In this document: positions 1 to 11,245 of the stretch, one piece after another
Numbering within the stretch: the first letter of the stretch is position 1
Layout: every line of letters begins with the position of its first letter
From: Myxococcales bacterium
Lineage (GTDB): Bacteria > Myxococcota_A > Polyangia > Haliangiales > Haliangiaceae
DNA length: 64,000 bases
Reading direction: 5' to 3'
Assembly: GCA_016717005.1 (NCBI GenBank)
Contig: JADJUF010000049.1
Span: 1-64,000 of the forward strand
Translations under genes and position numbers: made by a program
Notes under the pieces: model-generated
Database searches by the model: none
Told to the model about the DNA's origin: nothing
Seen by the model: the letters and a program-made list of their open reading frames with translations, nothing else

Positions 1-929
1 GCTTGCTCATCTCCTCCATCATTCTCCTCGCCCGAGCGTCGCCCACCGGTCGCATCCCACCAGCCTCGCACCCCTGGGTGCAGGCTGCGCAGGCCGGCGA
101 GTCACGCCTTCGAGGATGGGGCGATGTAACTGTCGTCGCTGGGGAGATGTAATTGTCGCTCAACAGCATGGTTGGTGATATCCGTGGAACAGGTTCGAGG
201 GAGGATGAGATGGACCCCAGCGCTCGCCTGGTGTGCCCACGACGAGGGTGTTCACCGAAGCCGAGTAACGCGCCGACGCCGGCATGGTGATCGCGCACAC
301 GCGGTGGCGACGGGTAGCGCGATGGTCACGCGTGACGACGGCACCCCTGCTTCACGATCGCGATCCGCCGGCCGAGCCGACCGGCGCGAACGACTGAGAA
401 CAGCGCCCGACCGGGCCGTCGCGGAGGAGGAGGGCGTGTGAAGGAGGCGGTCGACGCTTCTCGTCGTGGCTCCCGCAGGTCGACTCAGTGCCGGTTCGCC
501 GCGCATCTGGTGGCGGCCGGACAGGGTCGCCACAGGCCGCGCACGTCGATGTCCCCAACGTCGACGACCTCAACACCGGCCCGACGTCCACGGCGCCGGG
601 GCGCGTTCCGCGATCATGCTTGCCGGGCCTCTTCGCGAGCGAGGCCGCACCCGTCGAGGTGCGACCGCGCTGCAGGCCGGATCACCACGATGGCGCGGTC
701 GCGACCGCGGCCGGTCGCCGCAGGGTGCGTCCTCGTCGGCCTCGACTGGACGACGTCGACGGCAACGCGAGCGACGCCATGGGCTTCGGCCCCCTGCCAT
801 CGATGCCGGTTCCACGGGCGCGCCATACTTCGCGATCCGCTGTGGGCCCGGCGGGCGACCCAATCCTGAGCGCGGGGATCCCGCCCACGCCCAGGTCTCG
901 ACCACTGGTGTCCTTCCTCGACGCCGATC

Positions 930-1094
930 ACGCGGTCGATCACGACCTACGTGAAGCTGTGGGCACAGACCGAGGAGACCGTCGCGGGTCTGATGGTCGC
1001 ACCGCCGGACGACGCGAAGGTCCACCGCAAGGTCGCGTCCGTGCTGAGCGAAAGCTTCGGCGAGCGCGATCACATCCGCCGCGCCGTGAGGTGA
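930..1094 (+). pseudogene. C-terminal remnant of an unknown gene
   Basis: About 50 codons ending in TGA at 1092-1094 read TYVKLWAQTEETVAGLMV, then a charged helical stretch to RRAVR. Third codon positions are almost all G or C, as in real genes of this genome, while the surrounding bases show no such pattern. No start codon or upstream body is found in the same frame, so this looks like the tail of a decayed gene. The family is not recognised. Confidence 0.3.
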
Positions 1095-1199
1095 TGCGCC
1101 TGGTCACGAGCCGGCCGGCGATGTTCGTGTCCCGCATCGGCGTAGGCGGCTCGAGCAGCGGCGCCACGGCCTCGCCCGAGTGTGATCGGCGCGTCGGCG

Positions 1200-1420
1200 T
1201 CGTTCGGTTCTCCGCCCGGGGATGACGCCTTCTGGGCACACCCGCGCGCGGTCCCTCATGACCCATGCCAGTCGCGCGCGGGCCTGGTCCAGCTCGCGCG
1301 CGACGCGCTTCGGCGATCGATCGGCGCTTCTCCCGAACACGGCGTCCATCCGGCGCACGACCACCGAGGCGACCGCGTGGATCGCCCTCGTGACGAGTCG
1401 TGCCCGCGCTGACGAGGCGG
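1200..1420 (-). pseudogene. Possible decayed coding segment
   Basis: The minus strand here encodes a plausible helical segment (VTRAIHAVASVVVRRMDAVF, then KRVARELDQARARLAWVMRD) with mostly G/C third positions. The reading breaks on both sides. It belongs to the same run of degenerate DNA as its neighbours. No family is recognised, and the call rests on codon bias alone. Confidence 0.25.
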
Positions 1421-1586
1421 CGGACGTCGCCGCCGTCTCTTCCGGGCTCGCCGGCGGCGACACGGTTCTCGACGATCACGTGCAGGGGCGGTGTAGAGGC
1501 CGGGCCGCGCCACCGTGTGCGTGATCGGTGAGCCCGGCATGGTATTGCGGGCCGCCTGTTCGCGCCGACGTCCTCGGCGGCGCTAA

Positions 1587-3015
1587 CTAGGTGCGACGGC
1601 GCCGGCGCCTCGTCGGCGTCGTACACCAGGGCCGTCCTGGGCGCCTCGCGGACCGGCAGCCCGAGCTCGCGCCGGCCAATCGAAGAACCCGGGGGACGGC
1701 TCGGCATAGCGCGTGACAACCGCTCGCGTCATCACCAGCGCCGCGACGCGCCGCTTGCCGGCCGCGGTCCGCGTCGCTGCTGCAGGGGGCTTGCCATCGA
1801 GCGCCGGCACCGGCTCGTCCATCCAGCGGTGTAGTGGTCGCGCAGGCACGGTGACCGACGATCTCGGCCGCGACCTCGGGGGTACCCCCGCCGAGGTCGG
1901 CGCGGACGGCGATGTTGCGCGTCGGTCGCGCAGCGCCGCTCTCCGGGTCCTGGAACGTGTCGGCGCGGTGCGCCGCCAGCTCCCCGAGCGTCTCGATCAG
2001 GCGCGACAGGCGCGAGCCGCGCGCGCGAGTTCGTCTGAGCACCAGCTCGCCATCGGCGACGCGCAGCTGGCCCAGGACGGTCGGTCCGTGGGCGAGCGGG
2101 GGTTCGGCTCGCGATCGAAACCACGTCATCGAGAGATCGCAGCCGTCAGGTCGTCGTCGTCGATCTCAGCGACGACCAGCCGCGCCTGGACGGCCGCGCC
2201 GTCGCCGACCGTGTGAGTGCGCGGCGCAGAAGACGAGCGGCTCGCCGTGCGTCGTCACCAGGGGCTGGCGCTCGCAAGAATCGCGACGGCCTCCGCGAGC
2301 GCGTCGAGCGCGACGTCGGCGACTTCGGCAACATCGGCGGCCTGCGCTTCACCGCGCAGCGCGTCCAGTTCGTCGGCGAGCGCGGTCGCGACCGCGGCGA
2401 CGTGCGCCGGCGGCACGCGCATCGACGCGCCGGTCAACTCGAGGTGGTCGCCCACCGCCATGACCCACGCGAAGATGACGTCCTCGCCGGGCCGGAGCGT
2501 GCTCGCCGTCAGCTCGCGCACCATGATCTCGCCGTCGCCGAGTCGATCGCGCGGGTAGGGCCAGCGCCGACTCCACCGCCACGACCTCCGAACAGGACGC
2601 CCGCGCCTGCCGGGAGCGCACCGAGTGCGGCGACCTCGCCGGAGGAGAGATCGCGCCCCGTGCGGCGATCAAGCGATCGACCGCACGCCGGCGGTCGCGA
2701 TCGCGCGCGCCGTACCCGACGAAGCCATCGAGCACTGGGCCCATCCACTCCGGGATCCGCCGTCGTCGCGCGCGCCCCACCCTCCCGACTCCCGCGATCA
2801 TGTCGCGCAGGAAGGCGAGCGACCCGCCGGGCCTCGAACTCGCGTGGCGCATGACGAACGCCATCAGCTTGTCGGTCGCCGCGGCGTAGTCGTCCGCGCG
2901 TGAAGGCGCGCGCTTGGTTCGCGCGCACCACCGCCAGCCCGCCGAGCCAACGGCAACCGGGTGGGCACGCGATCTCGCCGAGTCGGTGCCGGCCGCAACA
3001 GGGCGGGCAGATCAT
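1587..3015 (-). pseudogene. Shattered SEC-C-like / Cys-rich hypothetical protein gene
   Basis: Pieces of one protein can be followed across several frames. They are a Cys-rich start (MICPPCCGRHRLGEIACPPG) at 3015, a helical segment (KLMAFVMRHASSRPGGSLAF) near 2860-2800, LTASTLRPGEDVIFAWVMAV near 2500, VLGQLRVADGELVL near 2080, and a C-terminal LHRWMDEPVPALDGK motif near 1830-1790. This order resembles a family I remember from myxobacterial genomes: a SEC-C-like metal-binding head, then a sheet domain, then a helical tail with a HRWLDEPVPALGG-type motif. At least four frame changes are needed, so no full product can be made unless the breaks are assembly errors. The family name is an inference. 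Confidence 0.55.
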
Positions 3016-3177
3016 CCGCCGAGCGCTGGACAGTCGCGCTTGCCCTTCGCTCTGCGTCACAGTGGAGGCAGCTCGCCATCGCGGTGGCGTATGCCGGGAC
3101 GGCAGGGACGTCAACACCGCCGGGATCGGCTCGCGGCCGGATCGTCGACGCCTTCGCGGCGGGGCTGGCGACGACGT

Positions 3178-3324
3178 GGTGCTGTTCGCGCCGCGCCTCC
3201 GCCGTGCGCGCCATCACGACCGTGGGAACTGCACAGCGCGCCATCGATGAGCCGTCACCACCGGCGCCCCTCCGTGCCCGCCTCCGCCGCGCGGCGGCCC
3301 ACGGTCGCGGGGCACAGGCGTTGC
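3178..3324. repeat. Dispersed repeat A, copy 1
   Basis: This stretch of about 145 bp recurs at 5745-5889 in the same orientation, with scattered substitutions and small indels. Shared blocks include GCTGTTCGCGCCGCGCCTCC and GGGAACTGCACAGCGCGCCA. It contains no convincing gene. Copy 1 precedes the ParE remnant and copy 2 precedes the lipoprotein gene at 5900. Confidence 0.8.
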
Positions 3325-3371
3325 ACGTCCTCAGGCACCGCGCCTGTTCGACCGCGAACTGGACTCGATGA

Positions 3372-3554
3372 TGGACCTGCGGAGCACCAACCGATGCTGG
3401 GCAGGCCAACCCGCCGCGATCGGTGGGCGACGTCCGCGTCGCGGTCCTGCATCGTAGCCGCTACCTCGTCGCCTACCGAGTCCACGAGGCCGAGCGAGAG
3501 GTCTGGATCGTCCGCGTCCGCCACGCGAGCCGCCGGCCACTCGCGCGGCGATAG
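3372..3554 (+). pseudogene. ParE/RelE-type toxin, C-terminal remnant
   Basis: The frame ending in TAG at 3552-3554 reads DVRVAVLHRSRYLVAYRVHE followed by VWIVRVRHASRRPLARR. This matches the last two strands of ParE/RelE-superfamily toxins (RYxxxYxV, then V..VxHxxR). Upstream, ELDSMMDLRST and MLGRPTRRD lie in other frames and resemble the preceding helix of the same fold, so the gene is frameshifted. No antitoxin gene was found next to it. The final codons from VRVRHASRRPLARR fall inside repeat B and recur at 6945. Confidence 0.55.
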
Positions 3555-3849
3555 GGTCGAGCGAACCGAGGTGGCAGCGGCGGAATGGCGGACGTCGCGC
3601 ATCGCGGGCGGCACCCTCGGCCCGACGGGCGCGGCGACGCCGGCGGGCGGACGGCGCCGCGGTTCGCGACCGCGTGCGGCGCCACGGTCATGGGCCTGGG
3701 GGCGGACGGCCCGGTTACCCAGTGGGTAACCGCGCCTGTGTCCAGTCGCGGCCTTGCGCGCGCGCGTTTACCCAGTGGGTAACAACGGTGCGCGCATCCG
3801 CTCGACTTCGTTGACCGGCCCTTACCCACTGGGTAACGGCGCCGCGTGA
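3510..3849. repeat. Dispersed repeat B, copy 1, with three palindromes
   Basis: About 340 bp, recurring at 6945-7283 in the same orientation at high identity. It starts inside the ParE-like tail and ends just after three near-identical palindromes: 3714-3730, 3767-3783 and 3821-3837. Each has the core TTACCCASTGGGTAA, with 53-54 bp from one core to the next. Confidence 0.85.
3714..3837. repeat. Triple TTACCCA/TGGGTAA palindrome array, copy 1
   Basis: Three inverted repeats. The first, at 3714, is a perfect 8-1-8 palindrome (GTTACCCA, G, TGGGTAAC). The others, at 3767 and 3821, lose only the outermost pair. Core starts are 53 and 54 bp apart. The sequence between them is GC-rich and unrelated to the palindrome. 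The array could bind a dimeric protein, form hairpins or mark a recombination site; nothing in the sequence decides between these. Confidence 0.8.
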
Positions 3850-4090
3850 GAACTGGCGCTCCGGACCGGGACCGTCCCGGACGGATCGTCGACGCGTCCA
3901 CGGTGCCCGCCCCTCGGCCCGCCGGCCCACGCAACCGCCGGCGACAGCGGTCGATACCTGCGTCACGATGCCCACGGACTCCCGACGCCCGCCGCCCACC
4001 GGCTCGATCGCGCGGTTCGCCGACGCGTCCCGTCCATCACCACCGCCGCCTGTGGATGCAGGCGCCGCCGCCCCGAAGACGGGAGGATCG

Positions 4091-5612
<1,522 letters not shown>

Positions 5613-5626
<14 letters not shown>

Positions 5627-5741
5627 GCGGCCGCGACGCGCCGGCGAGGTCGAGCGTGGTCGACTGCGCCTTGCCCGTGGTGGACTTCAGGCGCTTGGCG
5701 TGGCGCGCCTGGATCTTGCTCAGCGTCTCCGGGTCCGGCAT
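5613..5741 (-). CDS. Small 42-aa hypothetical protein
   Basis: Starting at ATG 5741, the minus strand encodes MPDPETLSKIQARHAKRLKS followed by a Thr/Ser-rich stretch and ends at TGA 5613-5615. Third positions are nearly all G or C, and the Lys/Arg-rich helix looks like real coding. It overlaps the last 14 bp of the converging envelope gene, and its start sits at the left edge of repeat A copy 2. It may be a complete small basic protein or the head of a truncated gene. No family is recognised. Confidence 0.35.
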
Positions 5742-5744
5742 CGC

Positions 5745-5889
5745 GGTGCTGTTCGCGCCGCGCCTCCGCCGTGCGCCATCACGGCAGTGGGAACTGCACA
5801 GCGCGCCATCGATGAGCCTTCACCACCGGCGCCCCTCCGGCGCCGCCTCCGCCGCGTGGCGGCCCACCGTCGCGGGGCACAGGCGTTGC
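5745..5889. repeat. Dispersed repeat A, copy 2
   Basis: Second copy of the element at 3178-3324, same orientation. It ends about 10 bp before the ATG at 5900, so it occupies the promoter position of the lipoprotein gene downstream. Confidence 0.8.
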
Positions 5890-5899
5890 TACGGCCACC

Positions 5900-6756
5900 A
5901 TGCGCGCCTCGTCCCCGCCTCCGCCCCCGCGCCTCCGCCTCCGCCCCCGTCCCCGCCCCCGTCCCCGCCTCCGCCCCCGCCTCCGCCTCCGCCCCCACCG
6001 CTGCCCTCGCCGCCCTCGCCCTCGCCGCCCTCGCCCTCGCCGCCCTCGCCCTCGCCGCCTGCGGCGAGGACCCGCTCGAGCCGCCCGAGCCGGCCCCGGC
6101 CCCGGCGCACTGCGTCCAGCCGGACGTCCGGCGCGCGATCACGGTGGAGGTCAGCGGGACGATCGTCGACTTCACGACCAGCCAGGCGGTGCCCGGCGCG
6201 ACGGTCGCCATCACGACGGCGTGGGACACCGACGGCGACATCCCCGCGGACGACTGTCCGCTGCTGGCGACCGCGACGACCGACGCGGAGGGCCGGTTCG
6301 GGCCGGTCGCCGTCTACGCGGGGGCCGGGACGTTCTTCCCGATCATGCTGTTCCGCGTCGAGGGCGGCGGCCGCGCGCTGACCCTGTCGGACAACCGCGC
6401 GTGCTCCAACGGCGCGTCCGACCCCTGCCGCCTCGATCACACGATCGTCGCGCCGGCGGCGACGCTCGCCGCAGTGGCGCGCCGAGCTGGCCAGCGCGTT
6501 CATCACCCTGCGCCCCGGCGCCGACGTGCGCTTCGTCGACGCCAGCCGCGGCGGACTCACGCCGGCGACCGACCTGGTGACCAGCGCCGCCGGCGTCGCG
6601 GTCATCGGCACGATGGCGCTCGGGCCGGCCGGGCCGGCGACCGGGACGATCGGGATCGGTGGGGTGCGCGCCGCCGAGCAGTGGGTGTCCACCGGCTCGC
6701 TGATCGTGCCGGACGCCATCTTCGTCGAGGACCGGACCGCCTCGCCGCCGATGTGA
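5900..6756 (+). pseudogene. Lipoprotein with carboxypeptidase-regulatory-like fold, frameshifted
   Basis: A lipobox (LALAACGED, Cys codon at 6060-6062) follows a hydrophobic core made of repeated ALALA units. The mature part reads RRAITVEVSGTIVDFTTSQA, then TTDAEGRFGP, which suggests a beta-sandwich of the carboxypeptidase-regulatory type. A C-terminal block ends STGSLIVPDAIFVEDR at 6756. ATG 5900 is in a different frame from the lipobox, and the frame changes again near 6475. The 5' part is a C-rich tract prone to length change. Family resemblance to myxobacterial surface lipoproteins is from memory. Confidence 0.5.
5909..6059 (+). repeat. C-rich minisatellite including three 15-bp units
   Basis: A run of CTCCGCC/CCCCGCC-type units is followed by three exact copies of GCCGCCCTCGCCCTC at 6009-6053. 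The 15-bp units encode the hydrophobic core of the signal peptide. The irregular C-rich part lies between the only nearby ATG (5900) and the lipobox. Confidence 0.8.
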
Positions 6757-6944
6757 TGCGGCGCGGCGGCGCCGGGCCGGCAAGTACGTCACCGCGGCGG
6801 CGACCTGCCCGCGCGCCCAACCACGCCCTTGGCTCGCGCTTGGCCGTGCTGCCGTCGTCCCATGCACTCGGTGAGCGCCAAGGTGGTGGAGGGAAGGTGG
6901 TGACGCGCGCCAAGCTGCCGGAAGGCGCGAGGCTGACGGTGGTC

Positions 6945-7283
6945 GTCCGGGTCCGCCACGCGAGCCGCCGGCCACTCGCGCGGCGATAGGGTCGAGCGAC
7001 CCGAGGTGGCCAGCGGCGGAATGGGGGACGTCGCGCATCGCGGGCGGCACCCTCGGCCGATGGGCGCGGCGACGCCGGCGGCGGACGGCGCCGCGGTTCG
7101 CGACCGCGTGCGGCGCCACGGTCATGGGCCTGGGGGCGGACGGCCCGGTTACCCAGTGGGTAACCGCGCCTGTGTCCAGTCGCGGCCTTGCGCGCGCGCG
7201 CGTACCCAGTGGGTAACAACGGTGCGCGCATCCGCTCGACTTCGTTGACCGGCGCTTACCCACTGGGTAACGACGCCGCGTGA
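6945..7283. repeat. Dispersed repeat B, copy 2
   Basis: Direct repeat of 3510-3849. It again begins with the last codons of a ParE-like tail (VRVRHASRRPLARR, stop 6987-6989) and carries three palindromes at 7148-7164, 7202-7217 (left arm one base short) and 7255-7271. The two B copies bracket about 3.1 kb containing both frameshifted envelope genes. Confidence 0.85.
7148..7271. repeat. Triple TTACCCA/TGGGTAA palindrome array, copy 2
   Basis: Same array as at 3714-3837, with the same spacing. The middle palindrome has lost a T in its left arm. The array is read into the 3' end of the leftward HTH gene, encoding repeated TQWV/THWV. Confidence 0.8.
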
Positions 7284-7705
7284 ACAGGGCCCTCTCCGGC
7301 CCAGGACCGCCCCAGCTCCGCCGATCAGCGCGGCGCTCGGGCGGCGGCGGCGCTGGAGCGCTCGCAAGCGGCGCAGGTGGACGCGCACGGTCTCACGGGC
7401 GATGCCGAGCCGCGCCGCCGTCTCGTCGAGCGTGGCGCCGTCTCGGAGGCACAGCGCGGCGACCGCGCGCAGCCGCGCGGGCAGCCGGGCCGCGCGCTCG
7501 ACGAAGGCGAGGGCTCCGCGGTGTCGCGGCGGTTCGGCCGCACGGCGGGCGGCGTGGCCCCGACGTCGAGCATGCGCTCGCCGATGACGGCGATCACCTC
7601 GCGGTACCGGAGCTGGTGCTGACGGAGCCAGGCCTCCAACGCCTCGGGGTCATCGAAGAGCGCACGAGCCTGCCTGGGTGCCAACGCCGCCAACGCCGGA
7701 TGCAT
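7149..7705 (-). pseudogene. Sigma-70 region 4-like HTH protein, frameshifted
   Basis: The start at ATG 7705 reads MHPALAALAPRQARALFDDP. A frame change near 7555 leads into LPARLRAVAALCLRDG and then a helix-turn-helix (LDETAARLGIARETVRVHLR), the pattern of a sigma-70 region 4 or related regulator. The reading then runs into repeat B copy 2, so the last 40 or so residues are encoded by repeat and palindrome sequence. Function is probably transcriptional regulation; the target is unknown. Both the indel and the repeat-derived tail suggest decay. Confidence 0.5.
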
Positions 7706-7787
7706 GCACCCACCCTGGCATGGGGTCGCGGCGCGCGCCCGTCTCGAGGCGGCGCGGCGACCGGTCCACGCAGCGACGCGCGCCGCC

Positions 7788-8274
7788 TCAGGGTCCGCGC
7801 GGGGGCGCGCCCCGCACCATCGTGAAGCGGCCCTGCCACGGCGGCCCCTGGCGCAGGATGGGGCCGTGCGCGGTGAGCGTGGCGGTGCCGATCACCTGTC
7901 CGCCCTGCTCGTCACCCTCGAGCGTCAGGAACTCGTCGCCGCCCGCGCTGCGCCACGGCGAGCTGCACGTGCGCCCCGGTGCGCTTACCGGCCAGCGTCG
8001 CGCTGGCGCGCATGAACGTGTCGCCGTAGGCCCAGGTGCAGGTCCCGACGAGCTCGGCGGCGCTCAGATCGATCGCCACGTCCATGACGACCTCGGTCCA
8101 GACGAGGCCGTGCTGGCCCAGGCCACCCTCGGTCTCGAGCGGTGGATCGAACCGGAGGGTCCACGCCTCGGCGTGCGGGGCCGGCGGGCTCGACGGTTCG
8201 GTCGCGCGCGGCGCGTCGGCGCGCGACGCGCACGCGGCGAGCGTCACCAGGGCCGTGAGGAGCAGCGTGCGCAT
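7788..8274 (-). pseudogene. Small lipoprotein, one frameshift
   Basis: ATG 8274 begins a lipoprotein signal (MRTLLLTALVTLAACASRAD). The mature part (LRFDPPLETEGGLGQHGLVW, then DLSAAELVGTCTWAYGDTFM) resembles a small beta-sandwich. A single-base frame change near 7945 joins it to LTLEGDEQGGQVIGTATL and a C-terminus GRFTMVRGAPP, ending at TGA 7788-7790. A TAGTGT box 9 nt before the ATG suggests a leaderless promoter. No family is recognised. Because only one indel is needed, an assembly error is a realistic alternative. Confidence 0.55.
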
Positions 8275-8341
8275 GATGGTTGGACACTACCGCACGCGTC
8301 GGCCATGGGGCGATCACGCGCGTGCACGCGACGCCCCCCGA

Positions 8342-8653
8342 TCAAGGTCGTGGGGAGCAGGGGCTCAGCGCGGCCTCGACGTCGGCGACCCGCGCCTCGG
8401 CGACGAGCTCGCTCCAGCCCGCGCGCTCGGCGGGCGCGACGCCGGTCCTCGCCTGGGCGCGCTGGGCCTCGGGGCCGAGCTCCTCGCCGGTCCTCGCCCG
8501 GGCGCGCTGGGCCTCGGGGCCGAGCTCCTCGCCGACGCAGCGCACGTAGCGCTCGCCGCCTCGGCGGCGCCGGCGGTACCTCCAGATCCCAGCGTCCCGC
8601 CCAACGGCGGCGCTGGCGCGGTTCCGGAGCGGCACGGTGGTTGCTCTAGCCAC
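8342..8653 (-). CDS. Possible hypothetical protein with 15-residue duplication
   Basis: A 103-aa frame whose central part repeats GEELGPEAQRAxART twice, reflecting a 45-bp tandem duplication at 8440-8529. The C-terminus (GWSELVAEARVADVEAALSP) looks helical and natural. The N-terminal third is Arg-rich and less convincing. It lies between two lipoprotein genes and is divergent from the one at 8659. No family is recognised. Confidence 0.35.
   Translation of the reverse strand: MARATTVPLRNRASAAVGRDAGIWRYRRRRRGGERYVRCVGEELGPEAQRARARTGEELGPEAQRAQARTGVAPAERAGWSELVAEARVADVEAALSPCSPRP
8440..8529. repeat. 45-bp tandem duplication
   Basis: Two adjoining 45-bp units (8440-8484 and 8485-8529) differing by a single base. 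In the minus frame they encode the duplicated GEELGPEAQR segment. Confidence 0.85.
8630..8645 (+). promoter_or_regulatory. Sigma-54 -24/-12 promoter
   Basis: CGGCAC, GGTGG, TTGCT matches the consensus TGGCAC-N5-TTGCA except for the first and last base. The expected start of transcription is near 8656, only 3 nt before ATG 8659. Confidence 0.5.
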
Positions 8654-8658
8654 GCAGG

Positions 8659-10922
8659 ATGAACCTTCACATCTACCGGCTGCTGGTCCCGGCGGCGTTG
8701 CTCGGGGCGTGCGTGACCTCCGATGAGCTCGCGACGGACACCCTGTCCTCGGCCATCGTGGTCGCGCCCCTGTGCGCGGCGCCCTGCACGGTCACCGTCA
8801 ACCTGGACGGCTCCTTCACGCCGCCCAACGTGACGGTCAATGAAGGCGAGAGCGTGACCTTCGTCGCGGCGAGCGGCACGCTGCGGACGACCGACGCGGT
8901 GGTGCGGGTGTCGCTCGCGGAGATCCTGGCGGCGACGACGACGGCGTGCTTGCAGACGAACCGAGCCTACGACATCTCGCACGTCCTGCCGGGCGACGAC
9001 AACGAGCTGACGGGGCCACTTCGTCGCGGGACGTCTGGCATCTATGCGCTCGGTCCGGAAGAGGCCGAAGGTACTACGAAGGCACGACCGCGCAGACGTG
9101 CGATGACATCGCGCTGGCCGCCGGTGGCACGCTCCCCTCAGCCATCGAGACCTGGGATCAGGACGGCGACGGACTCGAAGACCCGGTCATCGTCGGCACC
9201 GGGAAGTTGTGCCGCAAGTTCCTCCGGCGCAACGGCAAGGTCGCGAGCTCCAACTCCCCCTACATCCTGCAGAGCACGTGGGACAACCCGGACGTGACCG
9301 GCGGCGTGGTCCGCATCAACTGGCGAGATCTCTACAAGGAGACGGCGCCGGGCCCTGGCGTCTACGTTCACGACTACACCAAGCTCGACACCGAGCTCGA
9401 GAATGCCGCCCAGCGCGGCAAGCTCGTCTTCCTCGAGCTGCTCGCCGGCGCCGGCACCCCTGACTGGCTGTTCAGCGAGACGCCGTCACAGGTGGCCGGC
9501 TCGCTGCCGACCATCGACAGCTCGCAGACCGAGCTGGTCGCGCGCTCGGTGCTCCCGATCGAGACCCAGGACTTCGGCACCTCGGGCAGCTACGTCGTCG
9601 ACGCGACGCATTGTGGCTACCCGAAGACGATGGGCTCGCCGGGCGACGCGAACTACCAGGCCGCGATGATCGCCACCATCGACGACGTCACCGCGCACAT
9701 CCGCGCCAGCGCGACGCACTTCCAGGCGCTCGGCAGCCTCAAGGTCACCGGCCTCAACTTCCTCACCGGCGAGATGCGGCTGCCCAAGCGGTGCCTCAGC
9801 CACGCCGACCCGGTCAACGCGAGCTGCTACTGCAATACGCGCATCTGGGCCACGCCCCAGGACTGGGCGAGCGCCGTCAAGACCACCGTCGACAACTACC
9901 GCTACGTCGGCAACGGCGACGCGCCGGCGACGCCGGTCTGGGCCGGCGGCTACACCGAGGCCAACGCGCAGGCGTTCATGACCGCGGTCGAGAACGCCAT
10001 CTTCATCGGGCTCGGCCGCCGCACGACGATGCACTACATGTTGATCCAGGATGGGTTCCCGAAGGTCACCGATGCCACCCACTACGAGGAAGAAGACCCG
10101 CTCGCGCCGGTCGCCCCCAACCTGGGCTATCTCGAAGACTTCGACCACCAGACCAACCTCGCGCTCGAGAACGGACGAAACGGCCTCTTCCGCACCGGCG
10201 TCGACCCCGACGCGCCATCGCTCTTCTCGGCGATGAACGCCTCCCCTCGGGCCGCTGCCCGTCGACCCCATCACGGGGCTGCCCGACCCGTACAACCTGG
10301 CGACGGTCGGGTGCAAGCAGATGCTGGCGACCGCGCTCGTCAACAGCAAGCGCCGGGGCGTGCTCGCGGCGCCGGTCGCGAACCCGTCGCTGGGCGCCTT
10401 CAGCGGCGCCGCGGTGGGTGCCCGAACAAGTGGGCCAACGTCGAAGGTCGCCGCGGCGCAATCACGGGGTACCAGACGAAGAACGACATCGCGAACTCCG
10501 ACGAGCTCTCCTCCGCGCTGTGGAACGAGACCCTCGACACCAACGCGGTGTTCCTCGAGGTCTACGAGCTCGCCCTCTGGCGCGCGCTCCAGGAGCGGGT
10601 CTCGCTGGGCCAGACCTACCTGAGCACGTCCGCGGCTGGATATGCCGACATCCCCGAACGGCAGAAGAGCCTCGCCGATTGGACCGCCGAGCTTCACGCG
10701 CGTCGGCGCACGATCGCCAACGACGTCAGCAACGCGAACAATCGCCACATGAAGGATCCGTTCCCCGACAGCTACACCTTCCACTTCAAGAAGAACCTGA
10801 ACCCGGCGACGGTGCTCGCGGAGAGCTACTTCTTCATCAACCCGGCGGGACGCTGCACCCATCCCGGCGCGCCGCGAAGCGGCAATCTCAACTACGGCCA
10901 GGTGACGGTCCTGGCGCAATAG
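8659..10922 (+). pseudogene. Secreted glycosidase-like lipoprotein, frameshifted
   Basis: ATG 8659 starts a lipoprotein signal (MNLHIYRLLVPAALLGACVT), followed by a cupredoxin-like strand pattern (CTVTVNLDGSFTPPNVTVNE). After a frame change near 9070 a long domain reads VVRINWRDLYKET, LVFLELLAGAGTPDWLF and VTGLNFLTGEMRLP. This is the strand-loop pattern of a TIM-barrel glycoside-hydrolase-like fold (inference). Two more frame changes near 10245 and 10420 lead to a C-terminus ending LNYGQVTVLAQ. A nearly full-length product of about 750 residues would result if three indels were removed. It is preceded by a sigma-54-like box. Confidence 0.55.
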
Positions 10923-10949
10923 CCACGCCGCGCCGTGGGCGCCAGGCTC

Positions 10950-11210
10950 ACCATGGCACCGCGCCGGCGTCGTCGAAAAGCCGCCCGTCGGGCCGCCGGC
11001 GGGCAGCGTCGCGAGCCGCGCGATGATGGCGGCGCCCTGCGCGACGGTGCGGAGGCCCTGGTAGGCGTTGAGGTCGGTGGCGACGTAGCCGTTCTGCGAC
11101 CAGAGCCCGCTGCACCGGCACGTCGTGCGCGTGGTGGGCTGCACGCCGGGGACGTACGCCGGCAGCCGACGGCGCGCGCGCGGCCCGCGGGCGCTGCGCG
11201 ACGGCACCAC
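10950..11210 (-). pseudogene. Coding remnant of a secreted-type protein
   Basis: The minus strand reads AYVPGVQPTTRTTCRCSGLW and continues SQNGYVATDLNAYQGLRTVA with strict G/C third positions, typical of genes here. It begins near GTG 11210 without a recognisable signal and dissolves before 10950, converging on the glycosidase-like gene. No family is recognised. This fills most of the 323-bp gap between 10922 and 11246. Confidence 0.3.
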
Positions 11211-11245
11211 TGGCGCGGCCTGACGATCGTGATTACTGAGGCCGC

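Noticed and set aside
3714..3837. A CRISPR-like array of short repeats with 36-38 bp between
   Set aside because: Only three units, palindromic, and the sequences between them are the same in the second copy at 7148. No cas genes are present.
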